From NCBI GenBank assembly GCA_025677815.1, contig JAIXMP010000032.1:372001-436000 (forward strand): 64,000 bases of DNA. The letters run 5' to 3'. Below the pieces are notes generated by a model, which was given only the letters and a program-made list of their open reading frames with translations, searched no databases and was not told where the DNA came from. Below, piece by piece: positions 37,401 to 49,747 of this stretch (positions are counted from its first letter, which is position 1; each line of letters starts with the position of its first letter). The position numbers and the translations under genes are program-made. This DNA comes from Phascolomyces articulosus. Its lineage: Eukaryota > Mucoromycota > Mucoromycetes > Mucorales > Lichtheimiaceae.

Positions 37401-37940
37401 ATCAGTATGGATCGTCTCTGATGACTCAACCTATATAAGATAGATTAGTATTCAATTTACACCATTGGAAAAAAAAAAGAGTATCTGATAATAATAAAAT
37501 TGCTCTTACTGTAAATCAAAATGATGTATACAACTCGGTTCCATAACGTTTATAGCACCAAGCAACGGTAAAAGAGTCATGCTATAACAGAAAATTGAAA
37601 GACATAAAATACGTGTAAATAATCTCTGATAAATGTATCGAGATATCATTTATATAGTACTGGTTTTTTTTTTTTTTTTTTTTTTTTTTACCTTTGCTCC
37701 TCTTGGACAAAATCCAGAGGCAGGAGTCTATGATCATGCCCATCAGTAAGACAGAGGATAATTTGACTTGGATAGATATCTGAATGTGTAATGGTAGCTA
37801 ATGTAATCACATAATCCTTTTCAGCATCAAAAGCTTTTGGGGACCAGTGTCCAATGGTATGTCCTATATTACATATGAACAAAAAAGAAAAGCGGGTGGA
37901 TAAGGATGGTATTACTCAGTTTGATTATCAAATATGGATG

Positions 37941-38019
<79 letters not shown>

Positions 38020-41000
38020 TCATAACCTACATACCAGTATTTACATTATCAATCAAACAAATGTCATTTTTACATATTTGAACGAAAATTGATTTTTCAA
38101 CAGGACGATTCTTGTTACGCTGGGAAGGCATCACTATCTTTACAAATCCTGCCGCAATGGTTCTTTGATGTGCATAAATACTAGATATATCCGTAATATC
38201 ACTCAATTCACCATCTTTTGGTTATCCAAATAAAAATTAATTAATTAACCAATGGTAAAATAATAGATAATATATCTTCTAATATTCGGATCCTATTTAC
38301 CTTGTATACATAAAAGTCGAGTTTCGAGAGCTGAAGAACCAACCAAGACAGGTGTTATAGTTGATTCAGAAACAGGTGCCTGTGTATTCCATAATCGATT
38401 AAATCTATAGAAGTTAAAAAAAAGTAAATCATGAGTGCTTCACATATTACTTTCATATAAACCATGCTGTTTTTCATACATATATAAAACCATCTATATT
38501 AGTACTCACCCATCCCATCGACAAGTTGATTTATGAAGCAAGGATGTTTGTACACCACGAGAAATGAGAGTCAGTGCTCCATGTTTGCCTTGGCCTGAAC
38601 AACTTAATACTACATTTTGTTCATCAGTCATGACAGATGCCAATCGTGAATCAACAATAGGTGCACGACTTGTCCATGTTTGTAATACAATATGAGCACG
38701 TGATGAATTGGATGTGCGATCAACCTGTCATTTTTGGAAGGTTTTGAAATCAAAGATTTGTAGTAACCAAATATGTCTTGTTAGTTACTTATAAATGAAC
38801 AACATATATAAACAACAATGATGATACAATGGCTTTCTTACCGCAATAATTTGACTATCTGCGCTTTCTCCAGCATAAAACAAAACATCAGCCAAATAAG
38901 GTTGATCATTTATTTCATCGATTACTTGAATTGTCCCCAACATAGCCATAGCAGGAGCCACTGTATTGATTGGATCCAATATCTCCCATTGAATTTCATG
39001 ACATGAAGGGAATATCATTTTGTATAAAGAACCATCATCAGCGCCAAGGTATACATAATAATCGGCTGATTCATTGCTTTCTGGACAATGGATATATGCA
39101 GTGAAAAGAGGACCTAAAGATACTCAAGTTAAGATTTTAAATTAAAAAAAAAAAAACTGGTTACTTCCTCTTTATCACCGTATCCTTTTCTTCTATTACA
39201 GCCAAATTATATTATTACATTTAACTTCACCAAACGGTCGTTCGATCGGACATGTTGGATAAAGCATGTTACCACATGCAATATCATCTGTTGTAACAAT
39301 ACCAGCTTCATATTCCTTTTTGTTTTGTTTGGTAAAAGATAAATGGTATATTGTATATGTATATAATACAATGATTCGACATACTTATCCATTAGTAACC
39401 AAATATTCAATTTTTTGTTCATTCTCCTTTCCTCCTCCTTCACCTTCTTCCCAAATCCAAAAAACGTACCGTCAATAAGACAAGAGCCTCTGGATAATGT
39501 CTAAGGGGGATTAATAAAATAGGTACCGGAGTACCTCCATATTTTATAGTTTACTAAAACGTGAAAACCTGTTTATTTTATTTTCATGAATCCTGATCTC
39601 TTCCACCACTAGTTCACTCACTTGTATCCAAAGGTAATCTTCCGATTCTTTCAATTAATATATCATCCGCATTGGAAGCATCCACAGAATATACAATGGT
39701 TCGACATTGATGATCCACATCGCTAAGGAGAAGAGAGTGAGTGACTCCAAGAGGATATAGAAATGAACGACAGATAAAGTATTCATTTTACCTGTAAACC
39801 ACTAGCGCTAAAAGAATTCGATCCATTGTAGTTGATTCTGTATGTAAGAATTCCATATGCCAGATGATGCCTTCCTCTTCTACACTTCCCATCTTTATTT
39901 TTCATTAGAAAACGGATATATCCTTATTTTTGGTACATTTTTCTTTCTCATTCTATTGCTTGTTGGATTGGTGAGGAGGGGGGATTTCTACTTACTCCAA
40001 TAATTGGATTGAAATTGGTTCGTGACATTGAATCTCGTAAAATAAATATATCAAATCGATCTTGGAAGGATGAAACAGCAATTGCTCGAGAGCTAAATAA
40101 ACAACAACAATGATAGTATAAAGTATTGACGAATCAGAGATAGATATCCTATCTGTAGGAGATGACAGCACTGGTAAAAGTGGTACAAAAAAACACTTAC
40201 TGCGGATCAATGGCCAGCTTTTTACACACTTTATTATATTCCAACCCTGGTTCATCCATATACACCTTTTTATATAGATTGATATAAATTGTTTTGTAAA
40301 TATGAATATCCTCGTAGAATAAAGAAATCGATATCGTCCTCAGAATATATCTAAATTTTTACCTCAAGTAATCGCTCAAAACGTCCCGTCTTTTCCAGAT
40401 CATTTTCTGTGAATTGTGGCGTCGACGAAGAGGAAGCAACAGTCCAAAATACCAATTTGCCATATTCTGATACAGCCACAATAACATCGTTTCCTGGAAT
40501 ACGTGCATGACCTTCTCGCAATTTAAATATATAGGGAATTTCCATGTCGTCATAATTTAAATCATCGTCGTCTTGATCTAAATCATCATCGTCTTCATAA
40601 TCCATATCCGACATGGCGGCTGTTGTTGTGGTCGTCATGCTATCATTCTCTGAATCTCGAAAGCGACAATGTAAAGTACGTGCATCCGTTATCGTTCCTA
40701 ATGCTGGTTGCTCAAAACATGAATTCAAAATGCCATTGTTCTCTTCGGGATTCGATGCTAGTTTTAATAATTCTAATGAATTGCCCTGGAATAAAGAGTG
40801 GGAGGGTTTCGAGTTATTATTTATTGTTTGGCTTGATTGATTGGGAATCAAGCCTCTTTTTTTAAAGGTAATATATTATCAAAAAAAAAATAGCCATATA
40901 AGAAAAGAGGAGCAATTTACTTTGACTAATACTGCATTGGATTTTGAAGGATCTGTAAAAGAACCATAAAGTATACGTTCGATCGCAGTTCCGTAACTGA

Positions 41001-41022
41001 CAGATCGTTGGTAACCAAACAT
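34488..41022 (-). CDS. Large beta-propeller protein of the MMS1_N/CPSF_A (DDB1/Rse1/CPSF1) family
   Basis: A long gene with around twenty or more small exons; it should encode well over 1,000 residues. The first exons are secure: 41022-40921 (MFGYQRSVSYGTAIERILYG), 40785-40363, 40265-40201 and 40092-39996. They carry the MMS1_N-type start, VLVKGNSLELLKLA, then a very acidic insert and VIVAVSEYGKLVFW, then PGLEYNKVCKKLAIDP. The last exon, ending TAA at 34488, resembles the CPSF_A C-terminus of DDB1: GSIEPIMGSTVSGGLMTV, LQDRLVHY and FRGFGGTQKPKDRQ. Family members are scaffolds for DNA repair ubiquitin ligases, splicing (SF3b) or mRNA cleavage. Which branch this is cannot be settled by eye. Several internal boundaries were not resolved (the join at about 39622/39510 for example). 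It converges with COX4. Confidence 0.8.
37664..37689. repeat. T26 homopolymer in an intron
   Basis: Twenty-six T on the plus strand (A on the coding strand) directly beside the donor of an intron of the DDB1/CPSF-family gene. Such runs are prone to length variation and to sequencing error. Confidence 0.85.
37945..38016. repeat. (AG)36 microsatellite in an intron
   Basis: Seventy-two nt of perfect AG repeat, read as CT on the coding strand of the DDB1/CPSF-family gene. It lies in the intron between NVNTG| and |HTIGHW, so the repeat forms an extreme pyrimidine tract between the donor at about 38034 and the acceptor near 37863. Confidence 0.95.
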
Positions 41023-42238
41023 ATGTTGATAGAAAGAAAGAGAAGAGAGAGGGTGCAATAAAAAAAACAGTAATCTTCAGAAAGACAAAATATAAAGGTG
41101 ACGCGAAGCCAAGTGAAAGTTTATGCAATGATTTCTTTTAAACTCCATGATTCCACTTAGCAGATCGTATAGGGTCATCTTATGTGTAAGATATGTTACG
41201 AATAGTAGCTGTAAAGAAATACTATAACCTTGATTGATTAATAGATAACTTTATTTATATACTGCTTTTTGCGAATGGCATCATTATCGTGGTATCTTAA
41301 TTAGTACAAGTAGTGCTATCTAATGCTGATCTATTATATTAATGTGCAGAAACCATTCTTTTCTTCTTTTACAGTGCATTAACGTTGATATCATCATGAT
41401 CATATTAAGAAGTAGATCTCTTTTTTTCACTCAAGAATATACATCAAAAAATGATTAATTAGTAGCTATTATATATTAGTAAGTACAATAATAATATTTA
41501 TATTCATCGAAAATGAAAGAAGATAATTGCATAATTTGTAAGATATGAAAATCAAATGATCCTTGGACATGAATGAAAAAAGAGAGAGCAGTAATAAACA
41601 ACATCTTATATATTAATAAATAGTAATAATAGACACTGACCCAGGAATATATATCCTTAGGTACATTTATTGATCTTACAATGCTTTTTTAAATATGCTT
41701 GGATCCCATCCTCAGCAATCAACGGCTCACTGCTTATATGGATGATCTTTTGTGTTTTCTTTTTCTATAAACAACATTTATATACATGTAAAGAAAGGTG
41801 GAAAATGAGATTTCTATATATAACTGATATAATCTGAGAAAGCCTCACTCCCATGTAAAAAGCCATGGGATTTATGAAAGTAGATGGCAAATGGTAACAT
41901 TCTTATCACTGCTTAGTATAAAAATGAAAAAGAAAAGCGTAACGATAAGTGACAGTCCTTTGTAAAAACATCTTTTTTTCATTTGTCTGGTTTTTTTTCT
42001 CCTCTCCCCTTTTTCAACTCTTTTCTTTTTCTTTTCAAACCAACATTGATTTTTCCTTTTCACTATTTGTTTTTCACTTTTTTTCATAACTGCATATTCT
42101 TTCGTGTTTTCATTTTCTTTTTAAAAATAAGTTGAAAGAGGTAAGCTTCAATTATATTTTGATGCCGTTCATTTGACATATATATTTCATCATTCTCATC
42201 ATGATATATATGGAATATAAACGATGATGTATGAATAG
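41023..42238. other. Divergent intergenic region
   Basis: 1.2 kb between the DDB1/CPSF-family gene and the RRM gene. AT-rich with long pyrimidine strings at 41960-42120, probably promoter and leader of the RRM gene. No gene is supported. Confidence 0.45.
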
Positions 42239-45200
42239 ATGGCACCACAATCCACCACCTCTATATCTGCACCCGTATCACCTTCTGTGCTGCATAAACA
42301 ACCAAAGTCTGAAACTCTTAATGACCACCATACTATCAATGGTGATGACGATCATGCTGTCAATCCCAATGCTAAGAAAGGAAGGAGCCATAATAATAAT
42401 CGTAGCATCATCAAATCACCCGCACTTTACCCTTTATCTCGTCAACCACAGAATGACGATGAATCCACTGATGAATCATTATCAATGAATAGTTCAGATA
42501 ATAATTTGATTGATTTGAATAGCGAAAAATCATTGCAATCCACTCCCAAGTTGCAAGGAAAAAAGAATGGTAAACTTATATATTTCTTTATATGCTTACA
42601 AATATATTGTACATGTACTCATGAATATTTTGATACCTTAAAAATAAAGATACTGCTAACGTATCATCTGATATAATGAATTATCAATCAAACGAGTCTT
42701 CTAGTGCTGCTAAGAATGATACTAATGATAACGAAAAAGACCATAATGATATTGATGAACGTGGTAATCCTGCAGCTTGTATCTTTGTTGCAAGGTATAT
42801 ATATATTTCCTTCTTTATTATTATTATTATTATTATACGCAGTAGTCTATTGTATATATTGATAACCCAACTTCGTTTTATCTTCTATATATATAACCAG
42901 TTTGACAAAGGGCAAAAATGACGAAGAACTCAATGTTTCTGTATCAAAACATTTTGAACAATGGGGAGATTTATTAAATGTCAAAGTACTCAAGGATTGG
43001 ATGGGTCGACCTTATGCTTTTGTTCAATTTGAGGTATAGATATATACATTAGTTTTTTTTATATCCTATTTTTCTTTCCCATATATTAAACTTTTTCTTA
43101 TTATTCTTATTCAAAAAAATACACACTTTTTTTTTTACATATATAGCGCACACAAGACGCTAAAAAGGCTCTTCAAAATGCTCCTGGCACAGTATTGGAT
43201 GGCCGTAATATTCGATGCGAACCTGCTCGTGTAAATCGTACTTTATCTATTTCTTCTTGCGGACCTAGTCCATTGATGATCGAGGTATATATGATTTGTT
43301 TTACTACTCTTTTGTTTTTCCTCCTCTTTTATGATCTGCATCTATTTCAAGATAAATATTTATAAATGACAACAATCAAAATATATAATAGGAAATTGAA
43401 ACTGAATTGGCTGCGTTTGGCAAGGTGGAAGATATTACGATGATTCATGGATACCCCATTTCCAATGGTAATGTTGGTGAAGTTGTTTTTGTAAAGTATT
43501 GTTATCGTGATGATGCTGTCAAGGCTTTCTTGGTAAGAAAAGAAAAAAATGTTTTTTTCTTTGTTTACATACTGTGTATACGTGTGCAACAAAAACAAGG
43601 AACAATGATAATAACATGTAACATATAAAATATAGACCTTATCCAAAATGACCCAAAAATGGTGGGTGGAATGGGCATCCAATCTTGATACGGCCATTAC
43701 CAACAGATCACCAGCCACAAATCCATCTGGTAGTACGACATTTTACAACAATAACAACGATATTCGTTCTTATGGTACTCCTAGGGGTGATGGTGGCAAT
43801 AATCATGGACGTTTGCGTTCTACTACTACCACAACTAATCCTGAACAACAACGCGATAACGTCTTTATTGGCAATTTATTTGATGACGTGACTGAAGATG
43901 AACTCAGGGAACGTTTCAATCCTTATGGTACTATCCATAATTTGCGTATTATTCGCAAAACTTTTCCATTCAAACGAGTATTTGCCTTTATTCGATTCAA
44001 GGAAGATGCTGAGGCTAAAAAAGCCATCGACATGGAGGTAAGCAAAGAGTTTTATTATTACTCTCTTTTTTTTGCCTTTTTATAATCATTTCTCATTTTT
44101 ATTTATCTGTAAACAAAATATTTTTAGAATGATCTCGATTGGCATGATAAAAAGTTACGTGTGGCGTATCGTGAACCGCGTGATCCAGCTTTAATGAGAT
44201 TCGGACAGAACCGACGCATCACAATGGAACGACCTCATCCACCTGGTTTAGGTTTTCCTGCATCCGACCATCAATATCTTGTTTCCAACACCAGTAATAA
44301 CAGCAAGAACAATAACAACGATTCTACTTTGACCATTTCTTCTACTACATCTTCTTCCCCTATTGCCAACGGTCGATCCACAACATCAAGAAAACAAAGG
44401 GGAAAAAACAAAAATAGCAATCCTTCTTCTCCCACTTCCACCACTCAAGTTAGATCTACACCATCATCACCAAGTACTCAAGAAAATAATGGTGACAGTG
44501 CTGCTTTAAATAATATGGATTGCCATGAAGAAAAAACGGAGACTATTGATGATGAACAACGACAACAGCAGATCCAAGAACACAAAATTCAACATACTCC
44601 TTCTACTCAACAGCAACAACATCGAAAGTATTATAATAAAGGAGGAAATGGTCGTCCATCTTTTGCTGATAATATTTATCCATCATCCACTACAATGGCA
44701 CCTCCTTTACATATTGGAATGAATGGTGGTTATTTGAATCCAGGTGAACCTCTTTATCATCAACATCCTCACTATATGCTACCATCCACCGCGCCCATGT
44801 ATGACCCTACCATGTATCCTATCTTGGTACGTATATTTCATGAGTGATATAGAAAGAAAAGAAGAAGTACAAGAAATAAATCATAATACTAACTATAATA
44901 ATAATAATCTCTTGCCTCCTTTTTTGTATCATATGATCCTTCGTATTTATAGAATACAGAAGACCTTCAACAACAACCAATGATGTTCGGCTCCATGCAA
45001 GGTATATAGTAATCACCAAAATTCAAAACCACCTGTCTCTCCCCCCCCCCGATTCACACACTTAAACCATCATGTGTTTATATACTTATATGTTTTGCTT
45101 TCAAAACAAAAAAATTCTTTATTTTACTTTTTGATAGACGCAGGAACAACCATTGAAGGCATTACGGGTGGTGGTTCTGCTAATAAAAATGGTGTGATTT

Positions 45201-45853
45201 ATGTACCAGGTTATTATGATTATACAGGTGTCTATTATGGACCTTATTATCACTCTGTTCTTCCTGCTACTACAGCAGCCAGTGGTTTACCTCCTCCACT
45301 TGCATCTTCAGCAACTTCTGCATCCTCTCCTGTGGTGGCAGGTACTTCAAGTAACACCGGCACATTAACAACAGCGTCTGCTATTAATGGAATGTTTGGA
45401 AACGGAACAGCCATCCCAAACAATCAACATTATCCTCATCACCAACATCAACAAAGATCCAATATGCGACAGTCCTCAATGAGCAACACTTCTACAGCTA
45501 ATAATGGTCCTGGATATTATTATATGATGCCTCCTCCACTTGCACCTCATCATCCTCACACAATGTATCATAGTCATCAATCAGGTCCTCCTCTTGGTGC
45601 ACCTACTGGACCAAATGCTTATATGTACCCGCAATGCGATACAAGAATTTCGCCACCTGGCTATAACACTACAATGCCGATCAATGAAAGAAAGAAGGAT
45701 GATCATAACAAACATTCCAAACAACCTCGCAGCAGCATGGATTCTTCTTCTAAGGAACAAAAAAATGGTCGAAGTAATAAGAAAATTACCATTTCATCTC
45801 CACCTACATCAGCAGGATCACTAACCACTACTACAGACCTTCATAAGAATTAA
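42239..45853 (+). CDS. RNA-binding protein with multiple RRM domains and low-complexity tail
   Basis: Nine exons, 42239-42569, 42650-42794, 42901-43033, 43147-43284, 43392-43532, 43636-44037, 44128-44826, 44953-45001 and 45138-45853, sum to 917 residues in frame. RRM1 (about residues 150-235) has RNP2 CIFVASL and RNP1 GRPYAFVQFE. A divergent second RRM follows (about 240-300: IETELAAFGKVEDITMI, GEVVFVKY). RRM3 (about 370-450) has VFIGNLF and VFAFIRFKEDAEAKKA. The remainder is Asn/Ser/Thr/Gln-rich with proline- and histidine-rich patches and short YYGPYYH-type motifs, typical of mRNP-associated proteins that phase separate. The target RNAs and a named orthologue are unknown. The DDB1/CPSF-family gene is its divergent neighbour. 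Confidence 0.88.
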
Positions 45854-46256
45854 TACTTCTTTCTTTTTAAAGGATAGTAACATCATAATTGTTTAGTAGC
45901 TTCTTTTAGTTATACGTTTGTTGTCGTCGTGATGTTTGTATGTTTTTTTTTCAGGATCGTAGTCAAATAGTTAGTTAGTTCCTTTGTTAGTAAAGCAATA
46001 AAAAATCAGTAGTTTCGTTGGTTTATAACTAATGATCCAATTGTTAATATGAAGAAACGTGACGCGCATCATTCCCCACACAAAACATGTCATAGGGTGT
46101 TGCACAAAAAAACGAACAACATAAATTACATCTATTAAGAGTGGCTGGCGTACTCTTTTTTTTTCTTTCCCTTCATCATCATCTCTTCCTCTTCTTTCTT
46201 CTTCTTTTTTGATTTCTTAATAATATAATAATTAAAATTATAATATCGTAAACACA
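45854..46256. other. Intergenic region
   Basis: 400 bp between the RRM gene and the PAS-like gene; pyrimidine-rich near 46150-46220, where the promoter or leader of the latter probably lies. Confidence 0.4.
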
Positions 46257-47033
46257 ATGTGTAGTACATCAACAACTAATATTAATAACAATAATAACAA
46301 TAATAGTATTATATTATCCTCATCATCACTGTCACCTTCAACTACAATGATGTTATTACTTTCACCTTATGGTATTATTATGGATACTACACCATTACGA
46401 AAATTATGGCATGGGCAGCCTTTGATGCGGTTTGTGCATACAGACGATCTGATCCGATTATGTGGTAGTCTAAGTGCAGCATATAAACAAACTACGACAA
46501 CAACAACACAAATCATAACAAATGATCATGACAACAACAATAACAACTATGATGATGATGACGAACAAGTAATACAATCATTAAGAGTACGAATAGCCAC
46601 CCATTTGGATGGACCATATCAATGGTATGAATTACTCGTCATTGAAAGTGAGCCTCATCTACAAATTATTATTCAGCCCAGTAACAAGAAGAATCATGAA
46701 GCATTGTCTGATGATGATGAAAAGCAGTCTTGGATGCATCATGCGGTTGAGAACGGAGTAACAATCGTGGCACATGCACTTGTCGTATTAGTCCAATTGT
46801 TACAAGACCATGCAGGGTATCAACTTAAAAATGTACCTTATGAATTAACAGACAAAATGCTCAGCATGTTGGCTTGGACCGGATTAATTAAAGATATGGG
46901 ATTAGCAAAAACTGTGGTAGACAGATTATTAGATCAATGTATGTCTCATATTACACTGTATATGGAGCAAACATTGAAACATCATCATCAACATCCTACT
47001 AATTCTCCAACTTTATGTAAAATGTTTGTATGA
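46257..47033 (+). CDS. PAS-fold-like protein, unassigned
   Basis: A single-exon frame of 258 residues from ATG 46257 to TGA 47033. After an Asn/Ser-rich start, SPYGIIMDTTPLRKLWHG leads into LMRFVHTDDLIRLCGSL and, after a poly-Asn/Asp insert, LRVRIATHLDGPYQWYELLV. The order (a GII strand, an F(V/I)HxDDL helix, then RxR...YxWYEL) is that of a PAS/PAC fold as in white-collar-type and signalling proteins. No GxNCRFLQ flavin-cysteine motif is seen, so light sensing is not indicated. The C-terminal third is helical with no named domain. It could be a lineage-specific sensor or protein-interaction module. It converges with COQ9, stops 371 bp apart. Confidence 0.7.
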   Translation: MCSTSTTNINNNNNNNSIILSSSSLSPSTTMMLLLSPYGIIMDTTPLRKLWHGQPLMRFVHTDDLIRLCGSLSAAYKQTTTTTTQIITNDHDNNNNNYDDDDEQVIQSLRVRIATHLDGPYQWYELLVIESEPHLQIIIQPSNKKNHEALSDDDEKQSWMHHAVENGVTIVAHALVVLVQLLQDHAGYQLKNVPYELTDKMLSMLAWTGLIKDMGLAKTVVDRLLDQCMSHITLYMEQTLKHHHQHPTNSPTLCKMFV

Positions 47034-47404
47034 AAATGAACCCCATTATTTATTTTTGTAAATATTTTTTTAATACCGTCTCACACACACACACACACAC
47101 TTTCCCGTTTCCCACCCAAAATGAAAAAAAAAACAAAAACAAATAACATTCAATCTCCCACATATTTCACACTCACATTCATATATATTCACACTTAACT
47201 TACACATGCAACAACATTACATCTTTATATTTAAAAATATATATAACATACATTGATATAATAACATTATTTTTTTTCCACATGCTTTTTTTTTATTATT
47301 TAATTAGAATTGAATGCCTCGCTATAAAAATAAAAAATAAAGAAAATCTTACGCTTTAGTGATCCTTTTTTTTTCCCACAGTCTATTTTTTTTTCTACAT
47401 GTCA
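47034..47404. other. Convergent intergenic region
   Basis: 370 bp of AT-rich 3' sequence with a short (CA)n run at about 47082-47100. Nothing else seen. Confidence 0.45.
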
Positions 47405-48661
47405 TTATCCCAAACTTACGATTCCAAGTAATCCTGCAAAACTCTTTGCACCAAAATTTAACATTGTGCCCAACTAATATATAAAACATATATAAATAAA
47501 TCACTGATTACCTATACAAATAAAACCAATCCTTGTGTTTATCTCTCTCTTGTCTGTTATTTACCTCTTTTTTACCAGCTTCCAATTGAGCAACTTGTTC
47601 TAAACGACGGTCCAAGAAACGGAAAGTTTCGGTATAGTCAGCCGACCGGTCTTGAGTCATAAATAATTCAGTCGATGTATAAACGGTAGCTAAACCGGCC
47701 CGATTCACGTACCAGTTAAACTAATAATGTATAATATCATTTGTAAGTTGTTGTCACTGTTTTCATATATTTGAGGAATGGAGATAAATATAAGAATTGT
47801 CAGAAAAGGTTGGCTTCATTCGTTATTCCTTACATCAGGACTTCTGTCACCAGCATAATAAAGAATATCATCCACAAGTTCGGCAAGATGGTTTAATGAC
47901 ATGGGAACATTAGCTGGATGTGCCATAATAGCAAGAGCCTGTATTTTGTTTACGCAGTTGATCCATAAATACAACATTCATATATTGATTTTTATGCGTT
48001 CCTATTTTTTTTTCTCTCTCTCTCTTTTTCCACATTAACTTGATATAATCCTTACATCAGGCCATCGATGAGCATATGGTTTGAGTAATTCGAGACGCAT
48101 AGCTGTATATTCTCGTACATTTTCACCCATGGATTTTTTTCTAATAATAAATAAATAAATAAATAAATAACTTTACGACCACCAGCAAATAAAAATTCAA
48201 TGTAACATATAAATGACGACTACTTACTGTAGTGGTTGTCCAGTCTGTTCAGCTTGGGCTTCTGCTACTATCATGGATTGTCGAATCATGGTAACATGGT
48301 CTGTTCGACATTTTGTCAAAAACGCGTCTACAAGACTTGCTTCACCATGTTGAAATACACCATGTGCAACAGAAGGGTATCCTAATTCTCTTGCTCCTCG
48401 TACCATACTTTCCATGGTCCAGCCATGTTGAGGTACAAAAGGTAAAGTTGCTTCAAGTAATGCCTTGGCAGGATCACTATGAGAGGGGGGGAAAAAAAGA
48501 AGAGGAGGAAAGATAAGCAAAACTCTGTTGTTGTTATTGTACTTGAGAATACGCAATTATGGGGTTCTAATTTACGTTTTTGCTGAAGAGGTTGTAGCTG
48601 TTGACATGCATCGTAATGTGGTGGTTGCAAAGCGACGTGAAATTAATGTACGTAACAACAT
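47405..48661 (-). CDS. COQ9: Ubiquinone biosynthesis protein COQ9
   Basis: Lipid-binding protein of the mitochondrial matrix that supports Coq7 hydroxylation of demethoxyubiquinone within the CoQ synthome. Six exons, 48661-48576, 48476-48228, 48140-48056, 47938-47834, 47720-47565 and 47473-47405, give 249 residues. The N-terminus MLLRTLISRRFATTTLR is a clear presequence. The TetR-like fold starts ALLEATLPFVPQHGWTMES, followed by GARELGYPSVAHGVF. The COQ9 family block is ALAIMAHPANVPMSLNHLAELVDDI and on to YYAGDRSPDFNWYVNRAGLA, then TELFMTQDRS, and LDRRLEQVAQL near the end. A GTAAGT in the last exon could permit an alternative C-terminus. Confidence 0.94.
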
Positions 48662-49747
48662 GGTGATAATATATATATGAGTGTATGATACAAATAAGAA
48701 AAGTGGCTCGACTTTTTTTTTTTTTTTTTTTTGAATGTGTCAAAAACAAATATTGGCTCTAAATATTGAAATGCAACGAAAAACTCCGTCTTGGTAAAGT
48801 GGAGGAGGCAGCGGCTTATCAGATGTGAAGGTATAACAATAAATTTAAGATAACTATATATCATCGATTTCATGACCGAGATAGCGCGACCCATCGCAGT
48901 TTATTAAGGAAGTTGTGTATAATGTAGATAGCGTTGGTTTCCATCCAAGAAGTTTAACAGATTCAGGTACATAATCATTGTCATTGGGTACTATCTTGAT
49001 AATCTGAGCTATTAAAAAAGATCCTAAGAGAATGTCATTTTTTCACAAAGATAATTATAAATAAGGCTCTTACTAAAATATATAAGCATCTCTCTCTTCC
49101 TTCTATATATTTACAGCCGTTAAGATGGATGCGCTTAGTATTTGGATTAAGTATCCTCTTATATTAATATATATCAAGTAGCAATACGTATTTTCAAATG
49201 CAACGTTTCTATGGCAAAATAAAAAGATATTTATCCATTTGATAATCATCAAGCTTAAAAGAAGGTTGTCATATTTATTTCTTGGATAACAGCATTTGAC
49301 TGTCGATGTTATTTTTTACTGTTCAATTGGCAGTTTATACTTGGATATGTAAAAAAGAGATTATTGGATATATCATGAAGATGTGTAGAAAATGAAAATA
49401 TCATTGCGCTACTAAATGTATGAACAGAAAAGGGTCCTGGCAGTACAGAATTATTAAAAGAAATATATTATCGTTTTCTGCTGGACTGCAATTTTGCATT
49501 ATTGTGCTTCTGTAGTAATGGTTATCTATGCTCAAATCCTCGGATGAGGCTTACGTAGTATAACGTCACCGATCACCAAAAATGGGAAAATATTCCGAAC
49601 TGGTTCGGGGTGGCTGGTTGGATGGAGAAATAGATATGTTTAAATCGATGACTCAATTTGTATAAACTTTCCCTTCTTTATTTTAGAATAGAATGGTTTT
49701 TTATAGTTTTACTCTTTTTTCTTTTATCTTAATCGTACCTTTTTTAA
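48662..49747. other. Divergent intergenic region
   Basis: 1.1 kb between COQ9 and the acetyltransferase, with a T19 run at about 48714-48732. No gene is supported. Confidence 0.45.
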
